Shown piece after piece: positions 45,016 through 55,100 of a stretch of 64,000 nucleotides of DNA. Source of the DNA: Rubellimicrobium rubrum (GTDB lineage: Bacteria; Pseudomonadota; Alphaproteobacteria; Rhodobacterales; Rhodobacteraceae); the NCBI RefSeq assembly GCF_006152115.1, contig NZ_VDFU01000002.1, positions 1 through 64,000 of the forward strand. Direction: 5' to 3'. The translations under genes were made by a program, and so were the position numbers. The notes beneath the pieces were generated by a model. That model was given only the letters and a program-made list of their open reading frames with translations, ran no database searches and was not told where the DNA came from. Numbering within the stretch: position 1 is the first letter of the stretch; every line of letters starts with the position of its first letter.

Positions 45016-45182
45016 TGCTTGACGACAGCAACCTGGCCTATCTTCTGGAGGAGGAGGCGCAGCACGTCGTGCGGCTCCTTCCGCCGGAGGCTCCGCTGGC
45101 CATGCCTCCGCAAGTCCTTGAACGCCGGCCCAGCCCGGCGTATCGGGGCTGGCTGACCCTGCTGATCCCCCGCACCCGCTGA
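45015..45182 (+). CDS. Small protein between opgG and opgH
   Basis: A 55-residue frame starts at an ATG that overlaps the opgG stop (TGATG, 45013-45017) and stops three bases before opgH. The product is MLDDSNLAYLLEEEAQHVVR then LLPPEAPLAMPPQVLERRPS, ending WLTLLIPRTR. It is acidic at the start and basic and aromatic at the end. No family is recognised. Perfect coupling on both sides supports real translation. It may replace part of the N-terminal region of OpgH, which in enterobacteria is much longer than here. Confidence 0.6.
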   Translation: MLDDSNLAYLLEEEAQHVVRLLPPEAPLAMPPQVLERRPSPAYRGWLTLLIPRTR

Positions 45183-45184
45183 CC

Positions 45185-46873
45185 ATGGACCGAACTGCTC
45201 TCCTGCGCGCCGTGACCTTGGGAACGGCGGCGGCCTTGGCCGTCGTCGCCTTTGGGCTGCTCTTGCGCGGCGAGGGAACCGAAGCCATAAGCCTGATCCA
45301 GGCCATCGCAGTGCTGGTCGCAACCTTCTGGCTCGCCTTCGGCACGGTTCTGGTGGTGCTGGGCCTCGTGTCGCGCCCCGCCCCCCGCCCCGAGGCCGAT
45401 TTTCGGGGACGGGCAGTCCTGCTCATCCCCGTCTACAACGAGAATCCCGCCGACATCTTCGCCCGCATCGCGGCCATGGACTCGGACCTGCATCTAGCTG
45501 GGCTTTGGCGGCGTGTCGACATCGCCGTCCTGTCCGACACCCGGAACGAGGATCTGGCCGATCAGGAAGAGCGCCTGTTCCTGCGCCTTCTGGTCGAAAC
45601 CTCGGGTGAGGGCCGGCTCTTTTACCGGCGCCGCACCAGCAACCGCGGGCGCAAGGCCGGCAACATCGAGGATTTCATCCGCCGTTCGGGCGGGGCCTAC
45701 GATTATGCGGTGATCCTGGATGCAGACAGCCTGATGACGGCCGATACCATCGGGCGGATGCTGCGCCGGATGGAAGCCGAACCCCGTCTGGGCCTTTTGC
45801 AGACAGCCCCATCGATCATCGGGGCGCAGTCGCGCTTCGGGCGGATGATGGCCTTCGCGGGGGCCTTCCACGGCCCGGTCTTCGCGCGGGGATTAGCAAG
45901 GCTGCAAGGACGGGCGGGGCCCTTCTGGGGTCACAACGCGGCCGTGCGTGTCCGCGCCTTCGCGGAAAGCTGCGGCCTGCCCGAACTGTCAGGACCACCG
46001 CCTTTCGGCGGCCATGTTCTGAGCCACGATTACGTCGAGGCCGCGCTTCTCGCCCGGGCCGGCTGGACCGTGCGGCTCGACCCCGATCTCGGCGGCTCCT
46101 ACGAAGAAGGCCCCGAGAACATCCTTTCCCATGCCAAGCGCGACAGGCGATGGTGCCAGGGCAACCTTCAGCACCTTCGCATCCTGATGGCTCCCGGGCT
46201 CCACCCCTGGAGCCGCTTCGTCTTTGCCCAGGGCATCTTCGCCTATTTCGTGCCGGTGCTGTGGCTCTCCTTCGTGCTGCTCGGTCTCGCCGGGGGCTCG
46301 CAGACCCAGGGAACGCTCGGGCTTGCCGTGCTGGTGCTGGTGCTTCTGCTGCTCCCCAAACTCCTGGTCGCCGCAACGGTCGGCGGTCGAGTGGGACGCT
46401 TTGGCGGATGGCCCCTGGCACTCGCCTCGGTCGTCGCGGAAACCCTTCAGTCCAGCTTCGTGGCCCCCGTGCTGCTGATGTTCCAGGCCCGCTCGGTTCT
46501 TCAGGTGGTGATGGGCCGCGATGGCGGCTGGCCCGCCCAGACCAGGGGGGATGGCGCATTGGGCTGGGCCGACGGCTGGCGGGCGGGGTGGTGGATCACC
46601 CTGTGGGGCCTGGGCCTCCTGCTGGCGGCCTGGAGCCTTGCGGTGCATCTCCTCCCCTGGCTGCTGCCCTTGGCGGGGCCGATGGTCCTGGCGCCCCTGA
46701 TTATCACGTGGACATCGCGGCCCGCGCGATCGCGCCTGTTCACGACCCCCGAAGAACTCTCCGTGCCGACCGTGATCCGACGCGCCGCAACGGAGCGGGC
46801 GCGCTGGTCCGCGCCGGATCGTCTCCCATTCCTCCGCTCGACAGCAAAGGCCAAGCGGGCGCATCATGCTTGA
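45185..46873 (+). CDS. opgH: Glucan glucosyltransferase OpgH
   Basis: This is a 562-residue multispanning GT2 enzyme that polymerises glucose from UDP-glucose into the periplasmic glucan backbone. Two hydrophobic helices come first, then LIPVYNENPADIFARI, the D-x-D motif VILDADSLM, the acceptor-site Asp in VLSHDYVEAALL, and the Q/R-x-x-R-W motif RDRRWCQGN. Four or more helices follow. It is shorter than E. coli OpgH because it lacks the long N-terminal cytoplasmic extension. The C-terminal end overlaps opgC by 8 bases. Confidence 0.93.
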   Translation: MDRTALLRAVTLGTAAALAVVAFGLLLRGEGTEAISLIQAIAVLVATFWLAFGTVLVVLGLVSRPAPRPEADFRGRAVLLIPVYNENPADIFARIAAMDSDLHLAGLWRRVDIAVLSDTRNEDLADQEERLFLRLLVETSGEGRLFYRRRTSNRGRKAGNIEDFIRRSGGAYDYAVILDADSLMTADTIGRMLRRMEAEPRLGLLQTAPSIIGAQSRFGRMMAFAGAFHGPVFARGLARLQGRAGPFWGHNAAVRVRAFAESCGLPELSGPPPFGGHVLSHDYVEAALLARAGWTVRLDPDLGGSYEEGPENILSHAKRDRRWCQGNLQHLRILMAPGLHPWSRFVFAQGIFAYFVPVLWLSFVLLGLAGGSQTQGTLGLAVLVLVLLLLPKLLVAATVGGRVGRFGGWPLALASVVAETLQSSFVAPVLLMFQARSVLQVVMGRDGGWPAQTRGDGALGWADGWRAGWWITLWGLGLLLAAWSLAVHLLPWLLPLAGPMVLAPLIITWTSRPARSRLFTTPEELSVPTVIRRAATERARWSAPDRLPFLRSTAKAKRAHHA

Positions 46874-48065
46874 GATGGCACCCGAGCATCTGCAGCCCGC
46901 CAAGCCGGTCGTGGCCAAGCCCGTCGTCACCGAGCCAGCCACTCGCCTGCGCACGCCTCGCGACCCAAGGCTGGACGTGCTGCGCGGGGCGGCCCTGGTC
47001 ACGATCTTTGTCGATCACGTCCCCGGCAACGCCTACGAGGCGCTGACCCTGCGGAACTGGGGGTTCTCGGACGCGGCCGAGGCCTTTGTCTTGATGTCCG
47101 GCGTATCGGCGGGTCTGGCCTACGGCCCTGCGTTCCGGCCCGGAGGCGACGCCTGGAGCGGCCTTGCCAGGGTCTGGAACCGGGTCTGGACGCTGTACCT
47201 CGTGCACCTGCTCGTGACCGCGATGGCGTTCGCCATCGCCGCGGGCCTGGCGTTGTGGGCGGGCATCCCCGGCCTTCTGCACCTGAACGGGATCGACTCG
47301 ATCTACCTTTACCCTCTCGAAACCATGGTGGCGCTTCCCCTGCTGTTCGACCAGTTGGGCTATGCCAACATCCTGCCGCTCTACTGCTCGCTGCTGATGG
47401 TCGCGCCGTTCCTTCTTTGGGCGGCCTGGCGCTGGCCGCTGGCGCTCCTGCTGGGATCCGTGGCGCTCTGGTTCGTGTCGGGCCAACTGCAGCTGAACGT
47501 GCCGACCTGGCCCGTGGCGCGCGGCTGGCAGTTCTCACCCTTTTCCTGGCAGATCCTTTTCGTGCTGGGACTGTTCACCGGAATCCGCCTCAAGGAAGGA
47601 CGCCGCTTCGTCCCGCTCCGGGGATGGCTGGTCGCCTTGGCCTCCGGCTTCCTGATCCTGTCCCTGGCGTGGCGGCTCATCACTCCGGTCGCGGATGTGA
47701 TGAACCATGGGCTGTGGCTCCTGAACCAGGCAGGCGTGCCCTGGGTTCTGACCTCCTTTCAAAAGGTCTGGGAAACCGCCCCGCGCCTGCTGCATATCCT
47801 CGCGCTGGCCTATGTGGTCTCGGCCCTGCCGGTCGTGCGGCGAGCTTGCGCGTCGCCTTGGGCCGCACCCCTGGGCCTTTTGGGGCGCTACTCCCTGCCC
47901 GTCTTTGCGCTGGGTTCCATCCTGGCGTTCCTGTTCCAAGGCATCAAGACCGAGACGGGCGAGAACCTGCTGCTCGACTCGGGGATGCTGGGGGCCGGAC
48001 TTCTCCTGCAGTTCGGCCTTGCTTCGGCCAAGGATCGCTGGCCGTCGCGTCCGTCTCAGAGATAG
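46866..48065 (+). CDS. opgC: OpgC-type membrane acyltransferase/succinyltransferase
   Basis: The 399-residue polytopic protein has about ten helices and the OpgC marks RDPRLDVLRGAALVTIFVDH, RNWGFSDAAEAFVLMSGVSA and LRNW/GLAYGP contexts. OpgC adds succinyl (or similar) groups to periplasmic glucans. A second in-frame ATG three codons downstream is possible. It overlaps opgH by 8 bases and converges with the UbiB-like gene with a 10-base overlap. Confidence 0.9.
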   Translation: MLEMAPEHLQPAKPVVAKPVVTEPATRLRTPRDPRLDVLRGAALVTIFVDHVPGNAYEALTLRNWGFSDAAEAFVLMSGVSAGLAYGPAFRPGGDAWSGLARVWNRVWTLYLVHLLVTAMAFAIAAGLALWAGIPGLLHLNGIDSIYLYPLETMVALPLLFDQLGYANILPLYCSLLMVAPFLLWAAWRWPLALLLGSVALWFVSGQLQLNVPTWPVARGWQFSPFSWQILFVLGLFTGIRLKEGRRFVPLRGWLVALASGFLILSLAWRLITPVADVMNHGLWLLNQAGVPWVLTSFQKVWETAPRLLHILALAYVVSALPVVRRACASPWAAPLGLLGRYSLPVFALGSILAFLFQGIKTETGENLLLDSGMLGAGLLLQFGLASAKDRWPSRPSQR

Positions 48066-49375
48066 GGCGTGACGAGCCTGCGCAGGTCCACACGCGCCTG
48101 CAGACGCGCCGCCAGCAGATAAAGCCCACCGAGCTTGCGCTGTACGAACAGAGTCTCGGGCGGGGGCGCGCGCCAGGTATCGCGATCTTGGACCAGCGCC
48201 ATTCCGCGTTGGCGCAGGGTCGCGAGCAGGTCGCTCCGCCCAAAGTCGAACGGCCCTTCGTGCAACATCGCACCGGACGCCAAGTCGAACAGCGCAAGAG
48301 CTTCTGCCTGAACCGCAGCCGGGGTGCGGGCGTCCAGCGCACCAAACGACTCCAGGGCGGCCAGGGCAGCCGGGCGGTCCCGGTTGAACGCCGCGCGCAG
48401 GATCGCCCGGTAGCGGGCAACGATTGCAGGCGGCACTTCGCGCGTCGCCCCGAAGTCGAGCAGCACGATCCGGCCCTGCCCTGCATCCCACCGGTAGTTG
48501 GCAAGGTTCGGGTCGGTCTGCATCCAGCCCCATTCGAACATCTCGCGCATCCCAAGCTCCAGCAGGCGTGACGCAACGCCGTCGCGAAGGTCCTGCAGCC
48601 CCGCCCCCACAGCTTCCAGCGGCTCGCCCGCCTCATGGGACATCGCCAGCACGCGGGCGGAGGACAGGTCGGCAACGACATCGGGCACGCGAAACCCCGG
48701 ATCGTCACGGAGAAGGCCCGAGAATCGGTTGATATGCCCCGCTTCGCGCAGGTAATCCGCCTCTTCGTGCAGCTGCCGCTTCGCTTCGGCCAGAAGTGGT
48801 GCCACGTCAAAGCCTTCGGGCACCAAACCCGACAGGCGCAGAAGGCTGGCCACGTTATCCACGTCGCTGTCGATGCTGCGAGCCACCCCGGGATACTGAA
48901 CCTTGATGGCCAGTTCGCGCCCATCCCGCAGGCGGGCGCGGTGGACCTGCCCGATGGAGGCCGCGGCCATGGGCTGCGTCGTGAAGTCAACGAAGCGTCC
49001 CCGCCAACCCGGCCCCCATTCGGCGTCGAGGACCTGTCCCAACTGGCGGGGCGGCATGGGTCGGGCGTCGGCGCGCAGCCGGCCCATGACCTCGGCCATT
49101 TCGGGCGGCAGGAGATCGCCCGCATCCATTGACAGAAGTTGCCCCATCTTCATGGCGGCGCCGCGCATCTCGGAGAGCCGTTCCGTGATGCGCAGGACGT
49201 TGCCGGGGCTGAAGACAAGGCCGGGCAGGCTCGGGCGCTCGCCCTGCGCCAGTTGCCGGGCCCCCTGCGCCAGCGCCCCGCCCGCCACCCCCGCCGCCAG
49301 ACCTCCAAGGCGGGCCAGACGCGCGAACCGTCCTGACGGGACGGGAAGACCCTTGAGCGGAACCTGGGGCGGCAT
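48056..49375 (-). CDS. ABC1/UbiB-family atypical kinase
   Basis: This 439-residue member of the AarF/UbiB/ADCK family has the diagnostic K76-M-G-Q79 motif in RGAAMKMGQLLSMDAGDLLP. It also has AAASIGQVHRARLRDGRELA, the catalytic-loop NYRWDAGQGRIVLLDFGATR, and a helical C-terminus. UbiB proteins promote ubiquinone biosynthesis, probably by an ATP-dependent conformational role. The ATG at 49375 is preferred over the frame start at 49429. There is no linked ubi gene. Confidence 0.88.
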   Translation of the reverse strand: MPPQVPLKGLPVPSGRFARLARLGGLAAGVAGGALAQGARQLAQGERPSLPGLVFSPGNVLRITERLSEMRGAAMKMGQLLSMDAGDLLPPEMAEVMGRLRADARPMPPRQLGQVLDAEWGPGWRGRFVDFTTQPMAAASIGQVHRARLRDGRELAIKVQYPGVARSIDSDVDNVASLLRLSGLVPEGFDVAPLLAEAKRQLHEEADYLREAGHINRFSGLLRDDPGFRVPDVVADLSSARVLAMSHEAGEPLEAVGAGLQDLRDGVASRLLELGMREMFEWGWMQTDPNLANYRWDAGQGRIVLLDFGATREVPPAIVARYRAILRAAFNRDRPAALAALESFGALDARTPAAVQAEALALFDLASGAMLHEGPFDFGRSDLLATLRQRGMALVQDRDTWRAPPPETLFVQRKLGGLYLLAARLQARVDLRRLVTPYL

Positions 49376-50074
49376 GGTGGGTGTCCTCCGACTGACGTCA
49401 CTGGGCGGGTGCGGACGCCCCGTCGCCACCTAGCCGCCCGGCTCGCTCCGGCGAGCGTGTTCGGTGCCCCGTTCAAGCAACCTTGACCAAGGCTTCAAGG
49501 CTACACTCCCTGCGGCCCAACGCTCGCCGCAGTCTAACGAATAGCCGGGCACGCCGACAGGCCCAACGCCTCGGGCCCGTCGGAACAGGGAGAAGAAAAA
49601 GCGCCAGGATGGAACGCACATGCCCTGCCAGTGTTGCATCACTGAGGGCTGGTCGCGGTCCTTTCCCCTGAAAGCCTCCAGGCTCGAGCCGAGTCCTGAC
49701 GCTGGCAGCGACCTGGCCCCCGCGCGCCCTTGAAAGAGAGGGAAGCGCGGGGGCCACGGTATTCCCCGGCCCTGCTCCTCCGGGACGTACGCATGATCCC
49801 TGTGCCGGAGACGGCAACCGGTCTGCTGCACCGACGTCAGTGCGACAAAGCCCCCTCATCCCGAAGCCGACAGATATCGGCCAGCGACGAAGCAGGGATC
49901 GAGCTGGGCTTGACGGAGCCCGGCGTTCACCTTGGCGGCAGAACGATGCTTGTTCGATTGTCCCGATGCGCTCATCCTTGGGGCCATGTCCAAAGGTGCA
50001 CCGTGGCTCCGCTGACGTCCACCCTCTGGCGCCCAAACGGCGCGCCTGCTCCCGATGACCAGGCAAGCCTTGTC
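49376..50074. other. Intergenic region without a supported gene
   Basis: About 700 bases lie between the UbiB-like gene and the esterase. Overlapping open frames of about 130-200 codons occur on both strands, but their products have low-complexity, Arg/Pro/Gly-rich composition and no recognisable domain. The esterase frame is open back to 49730, so a longer esterase starting in here cannot be excluded. Confidence 0.45.
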
Positions 50075-50959
50075 ATGCGGATCACGGAAGGCGTGCTGCG
50101 GCTCCGGGGTCACCGCCTGTCGGACCGGGTGCCTTCGCGATCCAAGCGTGCCGAGGCTGGACCATCCCCCTGGATGCGGGCCCGTTATGACGTCTCGCGC
50201 CATGAAATCCAAGGGCGAGCCGTCGTAACCGTCCGGCCCCGGACCGGCCGGGCATCCTCGCACATCCTGTATCTCCATGGTGGCGCCTACAGTCGACCAC
50301 TGATCCGCCCCCACTGGTGGGTCGTGGACCGGCTGATCCGGGCCACGGGCAGTGCCGTTTCCGTTCCCCACTATCCGCTTGCGCCAGAAAGCGACCATCG
50401 GGAGGCTTACCGGTTCCTGCTCGCGACCTATGCCGAGATGCTCCGGACAAAGCCGGACGCCAGACCCATCCTGGCCGGGGATTCGGCGGGTGGCGGGCTG
50501 GCCCTCGGGTTGGCTCTCAAGCTCCGTGACACGGGCCAGCCGCTTCCGAGCCGCCTCATCCTTTTCTCCCCGTGGCTCGACCTGACGCTCACGGACCCTG
50601 CGGTCCGGGACGTCGAGCCTATGGATGCGATGCTCCGGATCGAGACGCTGCGCCAGGACGGCGAGCGTTGGGCCAATGGCGCGGACCCGAGCTCACCATA
50701 CCTCAGCCCCCTGCATGCGGACCTGCAGGGTCTGCCGCCCATCCAGCTTTTCCAGGGCTCCCGCGACCTCCTTGCCGTGGATGCCCGCAGCTTTGCGTAC
50801 CGCGCCGAAGTGGCCGGCCATCCGATCGATTACGTCGAGGTGCCGGGCGGCATCCACATCTACATGGCCGCCACTTGGACGCCCGAGTCACGGGCCGCCT
50901 TCCGGCGAATCGGAACTGCGATCCAGGAGAGCGCGACCCTTGAGCCGATGGTCCGGTAA
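50075..50959 (+). CDS. HSL-family alpha/beta hydrolase (esterase)
   Basis: The 294-residue enzyme has the hormone-sensitive-lipase oxyanion-hole motif HGGA in LYLHGGAYSRP and the nucleophile in ILAGDSAGGGLALG. The Asp of the triad is likely in FQGSRDLLAVDARSF, and the His in YVEVPGGIHIYMAA. It hydrolyses small esters or acyl groups; the substrate is unknown. The frame extends upstream to 49730, and candidate starts are 49946 and 50075. The later ATG (MRITEGVLRLRGHRLSDRV) gives the usual length, but its ribosome site is weak, so the start is uncertain. Confidence 0.8.
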   Translation: MRITEGVLRLRGHRLSDRVPSRSKRAEAGPSPWMRARYDVSRHEIQGRAVVTVRPRTGRASSHILYLHGGAYSRPLIRPHWWVVDRLIRATGSAVSVPHYPLAPESDHREAYRFLLATYAEMLRTKPDARPILAGDSAGGGLALGLALKLRDTGQPLPSRLILFSPWLDLTLTDPAVRDVEPMDAMLRIETLRQDGERWANGADPSSPYLSPLHADLQGLPPIQLFQGSRDLLAVDARSFAYRAEVAGHPIDYVEVPGGIHIYMAATWTPESRAAFRRIGTAIQESATLEPMVR

Positions 50960-51071
50960 ACGGGGCATCAACCACGGGCCCCGATGCCGGTCTTGGGACG
51001 GTCGGTCTTAAGACCCTGTCAACGCCGACGAGGGAGTGTGATGGGCGTCCGTCGGCCCAGGGGTTTCCTTC

Positions 51072-51986
51072 GTGTTCACGATCTCGCGCCACCGGCGCCG
51101 TCAAGTTTCGTTCGTGGCCCGACTTGCCATCCCTGTCGCGGTCCTGGCCGTGCTCGTCTGGCTTGGGGGCGAGCAGGTCATGCAGATCAACGTCATGGAC
51201 CTGTCGGACAGCCTGCGCGATCTCTCGGCCGCACAATGGCTTTGCAGCTTGGCGGCGACGCTGGCAGCCTACATCGCGGCAGCCGCCCAGGAGCGGGCGG
51301 TGATGGCGCATCTTGAGCTCCGACCCGAGCCGCGGCGCGCCTTCGGTGCTGCCATGGCTGCGGCCGCGGTGGCGCAGACGGTCGGCTTCGGCCCTGTGGT
51401 GGGCGCGATCGTCCGCAAGCGCCTTCTGCCCTGCCTGTCCCTGCCGCAGTCCTTCGCGGTCTCGGCAGGGATCACGCTGGCCTTCTTCGCAGGGTTGGCG
51501 CTTTTGGCCTTGGGCGCGGTCGCGTTCGGCCCAGAAACGGGCACGCGCGGGGAAGCGCGGGCGGCCCTTGTCGCGGTGGCCCTCATCGGAGCGGGTCTGT
51601 GCGCCCTCCCTGCCCGAACGATGTTCGGCCTGCGCAAGCCGGGCGGCTCCACGGTCATGCGCTTGGCGGCATGGATCTTCGTAGACTGCCTCGCCTTGTG
51701 TCTGGCGTTCTGGAGCCTTCTGCCCTCGGCGGTCCGCCCGGATTTCCTCGTTCTCCTGCCAACCTTCCTCCTGGGCCTTGGGGCGGGGCTGGCCTCGGGC
51801 TCGCCGGCAGGCGTGGGCCCCTTCGAAGCAGCCATGGCACTTCACCTGCCGGGTCTGGACGCGCATGACCTCCTGGCCAGCCTTCTGGCCTTCCGCTTCG
51901 TGGCCTACGCCCTTCCGGCGCTCTGCGGCGGCGTCTGGGCCCTGCTGGGGCCGTCGCTTCTGACGCGCGAGCCCAAGCTGGCCTGA
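51072..51986 (+). CDS. Flippase-like / LPG synthase transmembrane-domain protein
   Basis: The 304-residue protein starts with GTG and has about eight helices, matching the N-terminal membrane domain of lysylphosphatidylglycerol synthase (MprF). It shows ASGSPAGVGPFEAAMALHLP and AAYIAAAAQERAVMAHLEL. The catalytic lysyl-transfer domain of MprF is absent. Such short forms are predicted lipid flippases or precursor transporters. It follows the esterase after about 110 bases. Function not assigned further. Confidence 0.78.
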   Translation: MFTISRHRRRQVSFVARLAIPVAVLAVLVWLGGEQVMQINVMDLSDSLRDLSAAQWLCSLAATLAAYIAAAAQERAVMAHLELRPEPRRAFGAAMAAAAVAQTVGFGPVVGAIVRKRLLPCLSLPQSFAVSAGITLAFFAGLALLALGAVAFGPETGTRGEARAALVAVALIGAGLCALPARTMFGLRKPGGSTVMRLAAWIFVDCLALCLAFWSLLPSAVRPDFLVLLPTFLLGLGAGLASGSPAGVGPFEAAMALHLPGLDAHDLLASLLAFRFVAYALPALCGGVWALLGPSLLTREPKLA

Positions 51987-52141
51987 TCCGTCGCCGGCGG
52001 ATGCCCGCGACGCGCGTGGCAAGTGCCGCACCTCGTCGTCCGGACTACTGTGATCGCTGGCTAGGGCCTACGTCCGATGAACGCCTCGACAACCGCCCGA
52101 GGGCCGGGGTCGCAGAAATGCCGAATGAGTCTCAGGTCGCA

Positions 52142-55100
52142 TCAGTCCCCTTGATCCTGGCGCAAGCGCCGATCATCGAGATGGACGACATTGGCCGCCC
52201 GGCTCAGCATCTCGGCCAAGCGGATGGCCAGATCGGCTTGGCGGAACGGCTTGTGGAGCAGCGGCAAGCCTTGGACCTCGGCCTCGTGGAGGCTTGTGTA
52301 CCCCGAGATGAGCAACACCGGCAGACCCGGCCGCCTCGCCTGGATCTCGCGGGCCAAGTCGGCCCCTTTGAGGCCCGGCATCATGTGGTCGGTGATCACG
52401 GCATCCACCCCCGGACCGGTCCGAAGCAGGTCGAGCGCTTGGTGGCCGGTGGCCGCCTCGATGACGTCATGCCCAAGATCAGACAGCATGTTCGCGGTGC
52501 CGGAGCGCACCAGATCCTCGTCGTCTACAAGGAGGATCCGTGCGGAGAGGGTTCGCGGAACCGCCGGAGACTGGCCGTCCCCTGCGGCCACGGGCTGGAT
52601 GCCATCGGTGGCGACGGGCAGCCAGATCTCCGCCCGTGTCCCGCGTCCGGGCACGCTCGACAGGATGAAGGCCCCGCCCAGCTGGGCCGCGAGGCCATGG
52701 ACCATCGATAGCCCAAGGCCGGTGCCCTTGCCGGTGCCCTTGGTCGTGAAGAACGGCTCCGTCGCGCGGCGGAGCGTCTCGGCGTCCATGCCGGTTCCCG
52801 TGTCCGACACCACAAGATGCACATAACGGCCGGCCCCGAGCCCTGGCACCTGTCCCGCCTTCGTCTCCTGCTCGTCCACCGCGATGGAAAGAGTTCCTCC
52901 GTCCGGCATGGCGTCCCGGGCGTTCACGCACAGGTTCAGGAGGGCGAGTTCCATCTGCGCCGCGTCGGCCCTGGCCGGAGGCAGGGCCAAGGGGATATCG
53001 AGCGCGACCTGGATGTTCGACCCGATGGACCGGGTGATCAGGTCGGCCATGCCATGCACAAGGGAGCCGATGCTGACAGGGCGTACCTCGAGGGTCTGAC
53101 GACGGGCAAAGGTCAGCAGACGTGAAACGAGGACGGTCGCCCGCTCGGCTGCCTGAAGGGCGCCGTCGATGAGCCTGAGGTTGCGCTCGTCTCCAGACAG
53201 GCGGCGCTTGAGGATATCGAGGCCCCCCACGATGGGCGTGAGAAGGTTGTTGAAGTCGTGCGCGACCCCACCCGTAAGCTGACCCACCGTTTCCATCTTC
53301 TGCATCTCGTGGATCTGGGCCTGCGCCGCCTTGAATTCGGTGATGTCGCGCGCCTCTGCGATGAGTTGGATGATCCGGCCGGCGGCGTCGCGGATGGGTG
53401 TCACCGACAGATCCGTGGTGATGCGGCCTCCGGGCTCGAGGGCGGTCGTCAGTTCCACCCGCATGATCCGGCCCTGAACCGCTCCGTCGATGAGGGCCCG
53501 CACCCTGGTCCGCAGTTCCTCGTCGGGCGGGAACGTGTCCCAGAACAGCTGCCCGACGACCTGCTCGCGCGTGGCCTGATGCCGGTCGAGCGCGCTGCGG
53601 TTGAATTCGAGCACCCGCCCCTGGCCGTCGAGAAGGGCCATGAGTTGAAGCGACGAGTCGAAGATGCCCCGGAACCGCGCGCTGGTCTCGGCCAACTGGC
53701 TGTTCGCGTCCTGCAACTCGGCGGTCCGGGCGGCCACGCGGTCTTCCAACTCTGCATTGGCACGCGCCAGTTCGGTCTCGAGCCGCCCTCGGGCGATCGC
53801 CGCCGCGACCAGGTCGCAGACCGTCTGCATGAGTTCGATCTCGTCGTCTCCGAAGCGGGGCCGAGACGTGGAGATGAGGGCGATGGTTCCAATGAGTTCA
53901 TCGCCCGCAAGCACGGGAAAGCCGGCATAGGCCATGGCCCCCAGCGCCTGGATCCCGGTCGCATCGGGACGGGACCCGGCTGGAACATCCTCGATGACCA
54001 GCGGTGTCCGCGTCCGAGCGACGGTGCCGCACAGCCCCTCACCGAACCGAAGCGTGGCAAAGCGTTCCTGCGTGGCGCCATCGAGGCCCTGGCTCGAGGC
54101 GAGATGCATCGTGCCGGGTTCGGGGCCGACCAGGAAGTTCAGGAACAGCTCGACATTCGACGTCTGTGCCAGTCCTGCGAAAACCTCGCCCAGCCACTCG
54201 GTCGAATTCGCCCAGTCCTTGTCCAGGACAAGGTGGGAGGCGAGACCGGCCAGATAGGCCAGCCGGTCGGCCTGCTGGCGCAGCCGAACCTCGGCGGTCT
54301 TACGCTCCGTGATATCGGCGTTCATGCCGATCCAGCACTTGACCCGACCTTCCCCGTCCAGGAGCGGAACGGCGCGGGCGTGGACCCATCGCCAGACTCC
54401 GTCATGGAGGCGCAGGCGGTACTGATTGTCGTAGACGACCCTATCGGTCAGGCTGGCCTTCCATAGCGCGGCAGTCCGCTCGCGATCGTCCGGGTGAATG
54501 ACCGCCAGCCAGTCCCCGCCCAACCAGTCCTCGAGCGTTTGGCCCGTGAAGCTCCGCCACGAAGGGGAGTCCTCGACGACCAACCCCTCGGCGTTCATCG
54601 TCCAGACCACTTCGCTCGATGCTTCGACCAGGCCGCGAAAGCGCTCTTCGCTCTCGCGGTGGTGCTGCTCGGCCTGGGCGCGGTCGGTGATGTCGAAGGA
54701 CAGGCCGCAGAGCAGGTCCCCCTCGGCTCCGGCATCGTGGAGGGGGAACTTGACCGTATGGAACAGACGCCGTCCCGCCGACGTGGCCACCCACTCCTCG
54801 AACTCGGCGGATTGGCCCGACTCCAGGATGGCGGCGTTCTCGGCCTCGACCTGATCCGCGGCCTCCGAAGGCCAGAGCTCGCTCAGGCGACGGCCCAGCA
54901 CCTCTTGACGCCCGCGGCCGATCAGCTGCTCGGTGACCTCGTTGAGAACGCGGTAGCGTCCGTCCCGGTCATGCGCGTAGATCGCTGCGGGCGCGTGCTC
55001 GAGAAGGTTGTCGATGAGCGCCCGCGACCGGCGCGAGGCGGTGACGGCGTCGAACAGGGCCTGCCGCAGATCGCGCACCTCGCGAGGGTCATCAGCCGAA

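Noticed and set aside
43399-45426. Minus-strand open frame of about 675 codons
   Set aside because: It is antisense to opgG and the small ORF, without motifs.
49473-50066. Minus-strand open frame of about 197 codons
   Set aside because: It is Arg/Pro/Gly-rich, lacks a family, and overlaps other equal-quality frames; treated as non-coding.
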